NCBI GenBank assembly: GCA_046048055.1
Contig: JBJOGW010000092.1
Coordinates: 1-27,632, forward strand
Direction: 5' to 3'
DNA: 27,632 bases
Origin: SYAC01 sp046048055
GTDB taxonomy: Bacteria > Planctomycetota > Phycisphaerae > Phycisphaerales > SM1A02
Shown: piece by piece, positions 15,291-22,921 of the stretch
Layout: each line of letters starts with the position of its first letter
Position numbering within the stretch: the first letter of the stretch is position 1
Program-made: the position numbers and the translations under genes
The notes under the pieces: model-generated
Told to the model about the DNA's origin: nothing
Databases searched by the model: none
What the model saw: only the letters and a program-made list of their open reading frames with translations

Positions 15291-16222
15291 GGTCTGTCCT
15301 TGGCGGCTGAGCCGCCCGTCAACGCCGGAACCTGCTGACGTTCCATTTCGGTTCCGCGGATCACGGTGACCGCCCACAGGCGGGGGGCACTCGGGTCCTC
15401 GGAACTCTGCACGGCCGCGCCGGATTCGGTCGCGGGCTCCACGGCCTGAAGGTCCTGGGCCGTCCAGCCCATCAGTTCGCGGGACGTCGCCAACGACGCC
15501 GAGCGACCCTGATCCCCCTCGCTTGAGGGGCGAAGCACGATGCCCACGGTGCCTCGAGCCCCCGCGAGCTCGACCAGAGTGGCCTGTTCGGGCGTCACGG
15601 CCAGCGTCACCGTCATGCGTCGGGAAGCGGCGCCACCGCGACGCTCCGCCGCCTCACTGCCGGTTCCGCCGACGGCTTCATCGTTCACCGCCAGCACGCG
15701 GACCTGCTGCAGGAGCGTTCGCGTGATCGCCTCGGTGCCGCGGCCCAGCGTCGATGGCACGTCGACGGTGGCCAGAATGTCCACCATGGCGCCGGGATAG
15801 AGCATCACGCCAGGGCCGCTGTCGCGCAGCGAGACCGTGATGGCCCGCTGCCCCGGGGGCAATTGCCCCGCGATCGAGGCGCCGGACCCGGGCTTGGCCA
15901 GATGCTCCTCCTGAAGCAGCTGGCCCGACTCGACCGGGACCACCAGCGTTCGGCCAAGCGAGGCCGCCACCGAGGTCAGCGCGCTTCGCTCTCTCCGACC
16001 CGCAGGAGCGGCAGTGGCCTTGATGTCATCCTGAAGCAGGCGATGCCCTGGGGGGAGTGACCGGGTGGCCACGATCACCTCGATGGGACCGGAGGAGCGC
16101 GGGACGCCGTCCTCCGACAGCAGCGACTGCGCCATGTAGGCAAGCACCGCCGAGAGGGCTGCCATGACAAGTCCAAGCGTGAGAAGCCTGGACATGGAGA
16201 GTTCGGTGCGGGGTGTGCTCAT
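15287..16222 (-). CDS. cpaB: CpaB/RcpC periplasmic Tad assembly protein
   Basis: A 311-residue protein with one N-terminal membrane anchor (LLTLGLVMAALSAVLAYMA, about 13-31), followed by an SAF domain (IVATRSLPPGHRLLQDDI, about 49-66) and the RcpC/CpaB fold (PPGQRAITVSLRDSGPGVMLYPGAMVDIL region). CpaB proteins act in the periplasm beside the secretin, possibly contacting the cell wall. ATG 16222 overlaps the TadE-like stop as ATGA and the gene overlaps rcpA, so both sides are coupled. The SAF and RcpC patterns make the call firm. Confidence 0.92.
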   Translation of the reverse strand: MSTPRTELSMSRLLTLGLVMAALSAVLAYMAQSLLSEDGVPRSSGPIEVIVATRSLPPGHRLLQDDIKATAAPAGRRERSALTSVAASLGRTLVVPVESGQLLQEEHLAKPGSGASIAGQLPPGQRAITVSLRDSGPGVMLYPGAMVDILATVDVPSTLGRGTEAITRTLLQQVRVLAVNDEAVGGTGSEAAERRGGAASRRMTVTLAVTPEQATLVELAGARGTVGIVLRPSSEGDQGRSASLATSRELMGWTAQDLQAVEPATESGAAVQSSEDPSAPRLWAVTVIRGTEMERQQVPALTGGSAAKDRP

Positions 16223-16632
16223 GCGTCCGGTTCCTTCACCATCGTCGCTCGGCCTTTCAGACTGGAGGGGAGCGGCATCAACTGGCTCAGGCCGAGCAAA
16301 CGGACCGAGTCGTACGAGACCTGCACCTCGACGGTGATGGGCGTGCCCGCGGCAACCGCCGACGGGTCCTGCGGATCCACCGACACGGAGGCATCAGGAA
16401 TGCCCAGGTTGGCAAGGTTGCCCTGGACCCGGGCCTCGACGGAGCCTGCTGAGGCTCCGAACATCGAGGCCTCGCGCGCTCCCTCGCGGGCCGCGTGATC
16501 CAGTTGCACCGACTTGAGCACCGCCCAGCCGTACTCGATGCCGGCAAAGATGATCAGCAGAACCACCGGCAGCGTCACGGCCGCCTCCACGGATTCGGAT
16601 CCTCGTCGATGGCGGCGGGAAGGCATGTTCAT
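16219..16632 (-). CDS. tadE: TadE-like minor pseudopilin
   Basis: A 137-residue protein: short basic leader (MPSRRHRR), then GSESVEAAVTLPVVLLIIFAG, which has the pseudopilin pattern Gly, four residues, Glu before a hydrophobic helix, and then the TadE feature of residues LDHAAREGAREASM after the helix. Probably processed by the adjacent prepilin peptidase and incorporated or used in pilus assembly at the inner membrane. ATG 16632 overlaps the peptidase stop as ATGA; an in-frame ATG two codons later is an alternative. The long upstream frame to 17286 is shadow of the peptidase gene. Confidence 0.88.
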   Translation of the reverse strand: MNMPSRRHRRGSESVEAAVTLPVVLLIIFAGIEYGWAVLKSVQLDHAAREGAREASMFGASAGSVEARVQGNLANLGIPDASVSVDPQDPSAVAAGTPITVEVQVSYDSVRLLGLSQLMPLPSSLKGRATMVKEPDA

Positions 16633-17255
16633 GCGGCGGCCTTGAGGGCGAGGTACCACCACGTGACGGCGGTGCCCACCAGGATGGCGGGTGCGTAGGG
16701 GAACCAGTGTCGGTGGCGCGGGCCCGGTGCCGCGCTGGCCTCGGCGGCTGGCTGGGTCTGCAGTCGTCCGCCAAGCAGTCGAGCCACGCCGAACCGGACC
16801 ATCATCAGCCCGTGGAAGATCACGATCGGCACGTCGCGGATGCTGCCACGGGCCACGGTCACGATCATGGCGTACACGAAACCCGAGGCAGTCACGCCCA
16901 GCACCAACGGCACCGAGGCATCCAGACCGATCCAGGATCCGATGGCCATCATCAACTTGGCGTCGCCTGCACCACCTCCGGCCAGCGCATAGGCCGCCAG
17001 GAAGATGCCCCCGGCGATGGCGGCTCCCGCGAGCGAGTCCCCGATGCCGCCGAAGCCATGCATCCAGCCGCCATGCGCGATGCCGGCACCCAGCAAAGGC
17101 AGCGTGAGCCAGTTGGGAATTCGCATCGAGCGAAGATCCGTCACCGTGGCGATCGACCCTGCGACCAGCAGCAGGACCCATACCCACCCCTCGGGACCGG
17201 TCGCGTCCGGCAGGCCTGAGACCGCCAAGGAGATGAATCCGGGAGCAATCGTCAT
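16629..17255 (-). CDS. tadV: TadV/CpaA-type prepilin peptidase (A24 family)
   Basis: A 208-residue membrane aspartic protease that removes the leader of Flp-type prepilins. Both A24 motifs are visible: an Asp in ATVTDLRSMRIPN and the GxGD motif as GGAGDAKLMMAIGS, within a protein of about six hydrophobic segments. It lacks the N-terminal cysteine/methylase domain of PilD, as usual for TadV/CpaA. ATG 17255 is chosen because residues upstream (to 17354) are polar and contain no helix. It is the first gene of the minus-strand Tad operon, so the operon promoter should lie between 17256 and the TadG-like gene; I could not fix it. The C-terminal 40 residues add an extra Pro/Arg-rich loop and helix. 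Confidence 0.9.
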   Translation of the reverse strand: MTIAPGFISLAVSGLPDATGPEGWVWVLLLVAGSIATVTDLRSMRIPNWLTLPLLGAGIAHGGWMHGFGGIGDSLAGAAIAGGIFLAAYALAGGGAGDAKLMMAIGSWIGLDASVPLVLGVTASGFVYAMIVTVARGSIRDVPIVIFHGLMMVRFGVARLLGGRLQTQPAAEASAAPGPRHRHWFPYAPAILVGTAVTWWYLALKAAA

Positions 17256-17284
17256 GGTTTGGACCTGGCAGCCCGAAAGGTACC

Positions 17285-18601
17285 ATGCTGATTCAGATTT
17301 CCAGCGTGATCCGTATCGGTCGAACCATGATTTCCAGGCCCGATTCCAAGGCACGATGCGGCTTCATGTCGGTGAAGGCCGTGGCGGTGCTGCCTTCCCT
17401 GATCATTTTTGCTTGGCTGGGGGCTGAGTTTGGACTGCTGTTCCGCTGGGCCGACCAGGCCAAGACGGCCGCGGATGCCGTGAGCCTGGCTGCGGCCGCC
17501 CGATACCGTGACGGAAATCAGGCGGCGCGCGACGACGCGTTCGCGGCGGCGGCGGTCTCCCGAGCCCCCTCGGGCGCGGTCACGCTTCAGATCGATGAAG
17601 GGGAGGGGGGCGGCGGCGACGTGGAGTTTGGCCACTGGGACGAGGACTCCCGCACCTTCACGCCGGACGCATCGGGAGGCAAGGCCGTTCGGGTCACGGT
17701 CCGATTCGCCCCGGACCATCCGAATGGGGCGCCGGGACTGGTTCTTGGAAGTTTCTTCGCAGGTTCGGCCGCCTCACTGTCCAGAACCAGCGTGGCGGTG
17801 CACAACCCGCCCGCGTACCTGACCTCGGCGTTGGTCCTTTCCAATGTGCCCGGGGCTGTCGAGGTGCTGGGCAACGCGATCCTTGAGTCCGTCGGGGGCT
17901 TGGCCGTCGCGTCCACCAGCGGCTCGGCGGTGGTGGTTCGTGACGGAGGCTCGATCGATGCGGCGGTGTTGCGGGTGGGTGGCATGCTTGACGCCAGCGG
18001 TTCCGGTTCGGTCGGATACCGCGTGCGTGAGGGGATCCAGGTTCCGGCGGACCCCTTCGCGGAGGTGTCGCTTGCGGAGCCGGATCCTGCGGCCGCCGTG
18101 GAGATCGAGCACACCGGTTCTGGTCTCACCCTCGTTTCGGCAGGGGTTCATGCCGGTCTGGAGATGACGGAAGGTCGGGTGGTGCTGCAGCCCGGTCTTC
18201 ACCAGTTTGTGGGGGGCATCCGGCTCTCCGGGAACGCGGTGCTTGAGCTTTCGGATGCCACGGTGCATCTTGCGGGAGGAGTGGGGCTGGAGGTTCTTGA
18301 GCAGAGTTCGATCATCGGGCAGGCCGGCGAAGCGCTGGCGGCATGGCCTGGATTCTGGCTGCTGCAGCGTTCCGGCGGCGGTGACGTGTGGAGCGTGGCG
18401 GACACTGCGGAAGTGGCCGTGCAGGGGATGGCGTACGGACCCGCGGCCAGCCTGCAGGTTTCCAACGCCTGCGTCTGGCGATGCGAAGCCCTGGTGATCG
18501 GCTCCCTTCGGCTGCGGCAGCGGGCGGAAATGTTCCTCGATGGGGACATCGCCGCGATCGCCGAGCCCGTGGTGCCCGGCCGAGCCAGGCTGGTTCGTTG
18601 A
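17285..18601 (+). CDS. TadG-like membrane-anchored protein with beta-solenoid-like C-terminus
   Basis: Up to 438 residues, with one N-terminal helix (VLPSLIIFAWLGAEFGLLF) followed by DQAKTAADAVSLAAAARY, the pattern of the TadG/Flp-pilus N-terminal region (LQ.AADAAALAAA). It differs from prepilin-like proteins in having Lys where the +5 Glu would be. The C-terminal ~250 residues are Gly/Val/Ser-rich short strands (LSGNAVLELSDATVHLAGG) like beta-helix domains seen after TadG-type anchors. Start is uncertain: ATG 17285 (AAAGG just upstream), ATG 17327 (weak TTCAGA-16-TATCGG promoter seven bases away) or ATG 17366. Divergent from the Tad operon head, so probably a co-regulated extracytoplasmic Tad component. 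No VWA motif is seen. Confidence 0.7.
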   Translation: MLIQISSVIRIGRTMISRPDSKARCGFMSVKAVAVLPSLIIFAWLGAEFGLLFRWADQAKTAADAVSLAAAARYRDGNQAARDDAFAAAAVSRAPSGAVTLQIDEGEGGGGDVEFGHWDEDSRTFTPDASGGKAVRVTVRFAPDHPNGAPGLVLGSFFAGSAASLSRTSVAVHNPPAYLTSALVLSNVPGAVEVLGNAILESVGGLAVASTSGSAVVVRDGGSIDAAVLRVGGMLDASGSGSVGYRVREGIQVPADPFAEVSLAEPDPAAAVEIEHTGSGLTLVSAGVHAGLEMTEGRVVLQPGLHQFVGGIRLSGNAVLELSDATVHLAGGVGLEVLEQSSIIGQAGEALAAWPGFWLLQRSGGGDVWSVADTAEVAVQGMAYGPAASLQVSNACVWRCEALVIGSLRLRQRAEMFLDGDIAAIAEPVVPGRARLVR

Positions 18602-18614
18602 GTCCGTGGCCTGC

Positions 18615-18643
18615 TTGCCGGGTCGCTTCCGGCGCGGCACACT
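18615..18643 (+). promoter_or_regulatory. possible tRNA-Leu promoter
   Basis: TTGCCG (18615-18620, four of six) and CACACT (18638-18643, three of six) are 17 bases apart and end 16 bases before the tRNA 5' end. Weak consensus match, supported mainly by position. Confidence 0.25.
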
Positions 18644-18659
18644 GACGCATTCCTCACAC

Positions 18660-18745
18660 GCCGGTGTGGCGGAACTGGCAGACGCGGCGGATTCAAAATC
18701 CGCTTCCCCTGAAAAGGAGTGCAGGTTCGATTCCTGTCACCGGCA
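18660..18745 (+). tRNA. tRNA-Leu (anticodon CAA)
   Basis: An 86-base class II tRNA. The acceptor stem pairs GCCGGTG (18660-18666) with CACCGGC (18738-18744), discriminator A at 18745. The anticodon arm GCGGA/TCCGC (18687-18691 and 18699-18703) frames a 7-base loop with CAA at 18694-18696, reading UUG. A long variable arm and GGTTCGATTCC T-arm follow, as expected of leucine tRNAs. CCA is not encoded. The tRNA lies between the TadG-like gene and the oxidase operon; a frame reading through it is spurious. Confidence 0.97.
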
Positions 18746-18767
18746 TTGGCTCACGGCGGACCGCGCG

Positions 18768-19847
18768 GTGGTTACACTCCCGCGCGTGGCAGGAGGCCTT
18801 GCAGCAGGATCCCTGGCGTTCGTGATCTCGGCATGGGCCGGGTCGAGCCTGTCCGCCGCGTCTGAACCGATCGTGTGCGCTCCAGGCAGCGGGTCGCTGC
18901 CCGTTGTGCGTCCCGAGGTGTTCCAGCCCGCCAGTCCCCCGGCCGACGAGGTGGCGAGCATGGCCTGGCTGGTGCTGGGCATCTGTGCGGGCATCTTCGT
19001 GGTGGTGGAGCTGCTGCTGATCGTGAGCGTCGTGAAGTTTCGCCGCCGCAGGGGCGAGGTCGGCGAGCCGCAGCAGGTGTTCGGCAGCAACCCCATCGAG
19101 CTGGCGTGGACGGTGGTGCCACTGATGATCGTGTTCACGCTGGGCCTGGTCACGATCCGGGTGATCCGGGACATCGACCGGACCTCGCCGCCGGATGGAG
19201 CGCTGGAGGTGGTGGCGATCGGCCATCAGTGGTGGTGGGAGTACCGTTATCTCGACCCCGCCGTTCCGGGTGGCGAACTGGTCACCGCCAACGAACTGCA
19301 CGTTCCAGTGGGTCGCCCCATCTGGCTTCGGCTGGAGAGCGCCGACGTGATCCACAGTTGGTGGGTTCCACCGCTGGCGGGAAAGACCGATCTGGTGCCG
19401 AACCGGACCAACCACATGTGGTTCCAGGCCGACGAGCCCGGCCTGTTCCTGGGCCAGTGTGCCGAGTACTGCGGCAACCAGCATGCCGGCATGCTGCTGC
19501 GGGTGTACGCCCAGCCGCAGGCCGCGTTCGAGTCATGGATGGCGTCTCAGGGCACGCCGCCGGTCGAGGACGTGACCGTGGCATCGGGGCGCGACCTGTT
19601 CCAGGAACTGGCGTGCGCCAGCTGCCATGCGGTGCGAGGCCTGTCGGTGGGCGCGTTTGCGCCGGACCTGACCCACCTGATGAGTCGCGACACCATCGCC
19701 TCGGGCATGCTGCCGTTGACGCGGGAGAACCTGCGTGCCTGGATCGATGATCCGCAGGTGATCAAGCCGGGCTGCAACATGCCCAGCCTGAAGCTTTCCC
19801 CGGCGGAACTGGACGCGGTGACCGATTACCTGATGACCCTGCGATGA
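18768..19847 (+). CDS. coxB: cytochrome c oxidase subunit II with fused cytochrome c (caa3 type)
   Basis: A 359-residue subunit that takes electrons into the oxidase. It has a signal-like N-terminus, two helices (about 65-89 and 111-132), the aromatic GHQWWWEYRY segment (152-161), and a CuA site with His196, Cys231, Glu233, Cys235, His239 and Met242 (CAEYCGNQHAGM). A C-terminal cytochrome c domain carries CASCH (283-287) with Met338 as likely axial ligand, so electrons can pass from heme c to CuA in one chain. Start is GTG 18768 (gives a basic residue before the signal helix) or GTG 18786 (7 bases after TACACT, a possible -10 for a leaderless mRNA); neither has a Shine-Dalgarno. First gene of the respiratory operon; coxA follows after 4 bases. 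Confidence 0.95.
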   Translation: MVTLPRVAGGLAAGSLAFVISAWAGSSLSAASEPIVCAPGSGSLPVVRPEVFQPASPPADEVASMAWLVLGICAGIFVVVELLLIVSVVKFRRRRGEVGEPQQVFGSNPIELAWTVVPLMIVFTLGLVTIRVIRDIDRTSPPDGALEVVAIGHQWWWEYRYLDPAVPGGELVTANELHVPVGRPIWLRLESADVIHSWWVPPLAGKTDLVPNRTNHMWFQADEPGLFLGQCAEYCGNQHAGMLLRVYAQPQAAFESWMASQGTPPVEDVTVASGRDLFQELACASCHAVRGLSVGAFAPDLTHLMSRDTIASGMLPLTRENLRAWIDDPQVIKPGCNMPSLKLSPAELDAVTDYLMTLR

Positions 19848-19851
19848 CACC

Positions 19852-21519
19852 ATGAGCACGCTTCACGCCCATCCCGAGAGCACCGCCCGACAGGGGCTGA
19901 TGGAGCGCCTGCACGGGTGGGCGATCACGGTCGATCACAAGAGGCTGGGGATCATGTACATCCTCAGCGGCCTGGTCTTCTTCGTGGTGGCCGGGTTGGA
20001 GGCCACGGCGATGCGGATGCAGCTGATCCGCCCGCTGAACGACTTCCTGACGCCTCAGGGCTTCAACCAGATGTTCACCATGCACGGCACCACCATGGTG
20101 TTCCTGGTGGGCATGCCGGTGCTGCTCGGGTTCGGCAACTTCCTGATTCCGCTCATGATCGGGGCCCGGGACATGGCGTTCCCGAGGCTGAACGCCTTCG
20201 GATTCTGGCTGTTCCTGTTCGGCGGTGCGCTGCTCTACTTCAGCTGGCTGGGGGGCGATGGTCTCTACGGCGCGGGCGGCGCGCCCGACGTGGGCTGGTT
20301 CGCCTACTCGCCGCTGACCAGCAAGACCTTCAGCCGCGGCAACAGCACCGACTACTGGATCCTGGGCATCATGGTGAGCGGTTTCGGAAGCATGACCACG
20401 GCGATCAACTTTCTGGCCACCATCCTGTGCATGCGGTGTCCCGGCATGACGCTGATGCGGTTGCCGCTGATGGCGTGGATGATGCTGGTGGTGGCGGTGC
20501 TCGTGATCACGGCGATTCCGGTGCTGACCGCCGCACAGGTGATGCTGCTGCTGGACCGCACGCTCGGGGCCCACTTCTTCGACCCGCAGCAGGAGGGAAG
20601 TTCGGTGCTCTGGCAGCACCTGTTCTGGTTCTTCGGGCATCCCGAGGTGTACATCCTGATCCTGCCCGCCTTCGGGTTCCTGAGCGAGATCGTGCCCGTG
20701 TTCAGCCGCAAGGTGATCTTTGGCTACCCGCTCATGGTGGCCGCCACGGTGGCGATCGCGTTCATCTCGCTGGGCGTGTGGGTGCACCACATGTTCGTGG
20801 TGGGACTGCCGCCGTGGATGAACGCGCTCTTCGCCGCCAGCACCTTCCTGATCAGCGTGCCCACCGGCATCAAGATCTTCAACTGGCTTGGCACCATGTG
20901 GGGTGGCCGCATCCGCTTCGAGACGCCGATGCTCTTCTGCACCGGATTCCTGGCCATGTTCCTGATCGGTGGGTTGACCGGGATCATGCTGGCGGTGGTG
21001 CCGTTCACCACGCAGCTCAGCGACAGCTACTTCGTGGTGGGGCACTTTCATTACGTGCTGTTCGGAGGCACGGTGTTCGGGATCTTCGCGGCGATCTTCT
21101 ACTGGTACCCCAAGGCCACGGGACGGATGATGGATGAGCGGCTGGGCAAGTGGGCCTTCTGGATCCTGCTCGTCGGCTTCAACGTGGTGTTCCTGCCCAT
21201 GCACTTCAGCGGGCTGCTGGGGATGCCCCGTCGCATCTACACCTACCAGCCGGATCGCGGCTGGGAGATCTGGAACCTGATCACCACGCTGGGGGTGCCG
21301 ATCCAGATCCTGGGCGTGGCCCTGATCGTCTGGAACATGATCCGCAGCCTGGGCAAGGGGCGTGTGGCGGGTGACGATCCGTGGGATGCCTGGACCCTGG
21401 AGTGGGCCACCAGCAGTCCGCCCCCCGAGTGGAACTTTGACCGTCTTCCCACCGTGACCAGTGCACGGCCACTCTGGGATCGCAAGAATCCGCACGACCC
21501 CGACGAGGAGCAGTCATGA
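19852..21519 (+). CDS. coxA: cytochrome c oxidase subunit I
   Basis: The catalytic heme-copper subunit, 555 residues, about 12 membrane helices. Ligands visible: His78 and His400 for the low-spin heme, His398 for the high-spin heme, and His263, His312 and His313 for CuB. The GHPEVY motif (262-267) supplies the His-Tyr pair (Tyr267) and Glu265, marking an A1-type oxidase with the D-channel glutamate; GARD (104-107) gives the D-channel entrance Asp and Lys340 fits the K-channel position. It reduces O2 to water and pumps protons across the inner membrane. ATG 19852 follows coxB by 4 bases; its stop overlaps coxC as ATGA. Confidence 0.98.
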   Translation: MSTLHAHPESTARQGLMERLHGWAITVDHKRLGIMYILSGLVFFVVAGLEATAMRMQLIRPLNDFLTPQGFNQMFTMHGTTMVFLVGMPVLLGFGNFLIPLMIGARDMAFPRLNAFGFWLFLFGGALLYFSWLGGDGLYGAGGAPDVGWFAYSPLTSKTFSRGNSTDYWILGIMVSGFGSMTTAINFLATILCMRCPGMTLMRLPLMAWMMLVVAVLVITAIPVLTAAQVMLLLDRTLGAHFFDPQQEGSSVLWQHLFWFFGHPEVYILILPAFGFLSEIVPVFSRKVIFGYPLMVAATVAIAFISLGVWVHHMFVVGLPPWMNALFAASTFLISVPTGIKIFNWLGTMWGGRIRFETPMLFCTGFLAMFLIGGLTGIMLAVVPFTTQLSDSYFVVGHFHYVLFGGTVFGIFAAIFYWYPKATGRMMDERLGKWAFWILLVGFNVVFLPMHFSGLLGMPRRIYTYQPDRGWEIWNLITTLGVPIQILGVALIVWNMIRSLGKGRVAGDDPWDAWTLEWATSSPPPEWNFDRLPTVTSARPLWDRKNPHDPDEEQS

Positions 21520-22115
21520 GTCTGGTCACGGCGGCCCCTGCGGAGACGTGGCGTCCCGGGCGAGGCAAGGTGGGCATGGCCTGCCTGATCGCGATGGAGA
21601 GCTTCTTCTTTGCGGGGTTCATCATCGCCTACCTTTTCTACATCGGAAAGGGTGCCGTGGGACCCTGGCCGCGCGACGTGCTGGAAGTGAGGCCGGTGCT
21701 GGTGAACAGCGCGGCGCTGATCGCCAGCTCGTGCACGGTGATCGCGGCGGTGAAGGCACTGGGGCGGGGCAACCTGGCGGCGATGCGGCTCTGGCTGGGG
21801 CTGACCATCGTGCTGGGCGCGTGGTTCGTCTGGGGCACCTGGGTGGAGTGGCGCGGGCTGATCTGGGAGCACGGCCTGACCATTCGCACCAACCTGTTCG
21901 GCACCACCTTCTACAGCCTGGTGGGATTCCACGCCTTTCACGTGGTGGTGGGGTTGCTGGCGCTCTCCACCATCTGGGTGCTGGGCGTGATGGGCCGTTT
22001 GCGGCCGGCTCGCGACACCCTGCGCTTTGAGTTGGTCAGCTGGTATTGGCACTTCGTGGACGTGGTGTGGGTGTTCGTGTTCACGACCGTCTACATCGTG
22101 GGGTTGCGGCCATGA
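21516..22115 (+). CDS. coxC: cytochrome c oxidase subunit III
   Basis: A 199-residue membrane subunit with five clear helices, the short form common in bacterial caa3/SoxM-type oxidases. It contains ESFFFAGFIIAYLFY in the first helix, GFHAFHVVVGL in the fourth, and the family end WYWHFVDVVWVFVFTTVYI. It stabilises subunit I and its proton path. ATG 21516 overlaps the coxA stop, and its own stop overlaps the next gene as ATGA. Confidence 0.95.
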   Translation: MSLVTAAPAETWRPGRGKVGMACLIAMESFFFAGFIIAYLFYIGKGAVGPWPRDVLEVRPVLVNSAALIASSCTVIAAVKALGRGNLAAMRLWLGLTIVLGAWFVWGTWVEWRGLIWEHGLTIRTNLFGTTFYSLVGFHAFHVVVGLLALSTIWVLGVMGRLRPARDTLRFELVSWYWHFVDVVWVFVFTTVYIVGLRP

Positions 22116-22921
22116 CTCCCGAGCACGACCGCGCATCCGTTCCCTACGCTCGAGGCGTCCCGCTGCCGACCTCAGGTCCGCTGTGGGCTGGCTTCGGCGT
22201 GACGATGATGTTTGCGGGGCTGGTGACCAACTGGCTGGTGAGCGTGGTGGGGCTGGTGAGCGCGGCAGCCGGATTCGTGGCGTGGGCGCGGGCCTGCTTC
22301 CCTGAGGAGGCGGTGGAGGCCCTGCCCCAAGGTGCGGAGGTGCCCTTGCCGGCACCGGCGCTGGAGCGAAGGCGTGAGCAGGCCCGTCCGGCCCTGCCGG
22401 GAACCATGCACCCTTACCGCGCGGGCATTCGCGGTGGACTGGCCGGCGGCGTGGCCATGGCCGCGGCCGCGGTGGCATGGGGGCTGGCGAGGCATGGCAG
22501 CGTGTGGATGCCGATCAACCTGCTCGCCGGCGTGTTCCTTCCATCGGTGTCCGCCGAGAGCGCGGAGCAACTCAAGGCCTTCCAGGGCGGCGTGTTCGCG
22601 GTGGCGGTGATCATCCACGCGGTGGCGTGCGTCTTCGTGGGACTGCTGTTCACGGTGAGCCTGCCCATGATGCCGCGTCGTCCCCTGCTGCTTGGCGGCG
22701 TGATCAGCCCCGCGCTTTGGACGGGGCTGCTCTACGCCACCATCGGCATCGTGAACCCGGCGCTGGAGCGGTATGTGGAGTGGAGCTGGTTCTTCGCCAG
22801 CCAGGTGGCATTCGGCGTGGTGTGCGGGCTGGTGGTGAGCCGCAGCCGCCGCATCGACACCATGACCGGTCTTCCCATTGCCGACCGCCTGGACGTGGAG
22901 CGGCATGGAGGTGGAGCGTGA
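22112..22921 (+). CDS. membrane protein of the oxidase operon, unknown function
   Basis: 269 residues, not recognised as a named family. The first ~65 residues (SGPLWAGFGVTMMFAGLVTN, then SVVGLVSAAAGFVAWARACF) form two helices arranged like small subunit IV-type oxidase polypeptides. After a Pro/Ala-rich linker (about 70-96), the C-terminal ~170 residues hold about four helices (GGVAMAAAAVAWGL; GGVFAVAVIIHAVACVFVGLLF; PLLLGGVISPALWTGLLYATIGI; FFASQVAFGVVCGLVVS). It may be a fusion of a subunit IV-like module to another membrane domain. ATG 22112 overlaps coxC (ATGA) and its stop overlaps the next gene (GTGA), so it is tightly coupled to the respiratory genes. A structural or assembly role in the oxidase is inferred from position. 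Confidence 0.85.
   Translation: MTPEHDRASVPYARGVPLPTSGPLWAGFGVTMMFAGLVTNWLVSVVGLVSAAAGFVAWARACFPEEAVEALPQGAEVPLPAPALERRREQARPALPGTMHPYRAGIRGGLAGGVAMAAAAVAWGLARHGSVWMPINLLAGVFLPSVSAESAEQLKAFQGGVFAVAVIIHAVACVFVGLLFTVSLPMMPRRPLLLGGVISPALWTGLLYATIGIVNPALERYVEWSWFFASQVAFGVVCGLVVSRSRRIDTMTGLPIADRLDVERHGGGA

Noticed and set aside
18660..18745. tRNA-Leu as an integration site for a mobile element
   Set aside because: No integrase, no repeat of the tRNA 3' end and no change in gene character on either side were seen.
18540..18767. N-terminal extension of coxB through the tRNA gene
   Set aside because: The peptide AELADAADSKSAS is the usual artefact of translating a leucine tRNA; the true start must be downstream of 18745.
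19762..21495. A 577-codon minus-strand open frame opposite coxA
   Set aside because: His/Gln/Arg-rich, no motifs; coxA on the plus strand has all heme and copper ligands.
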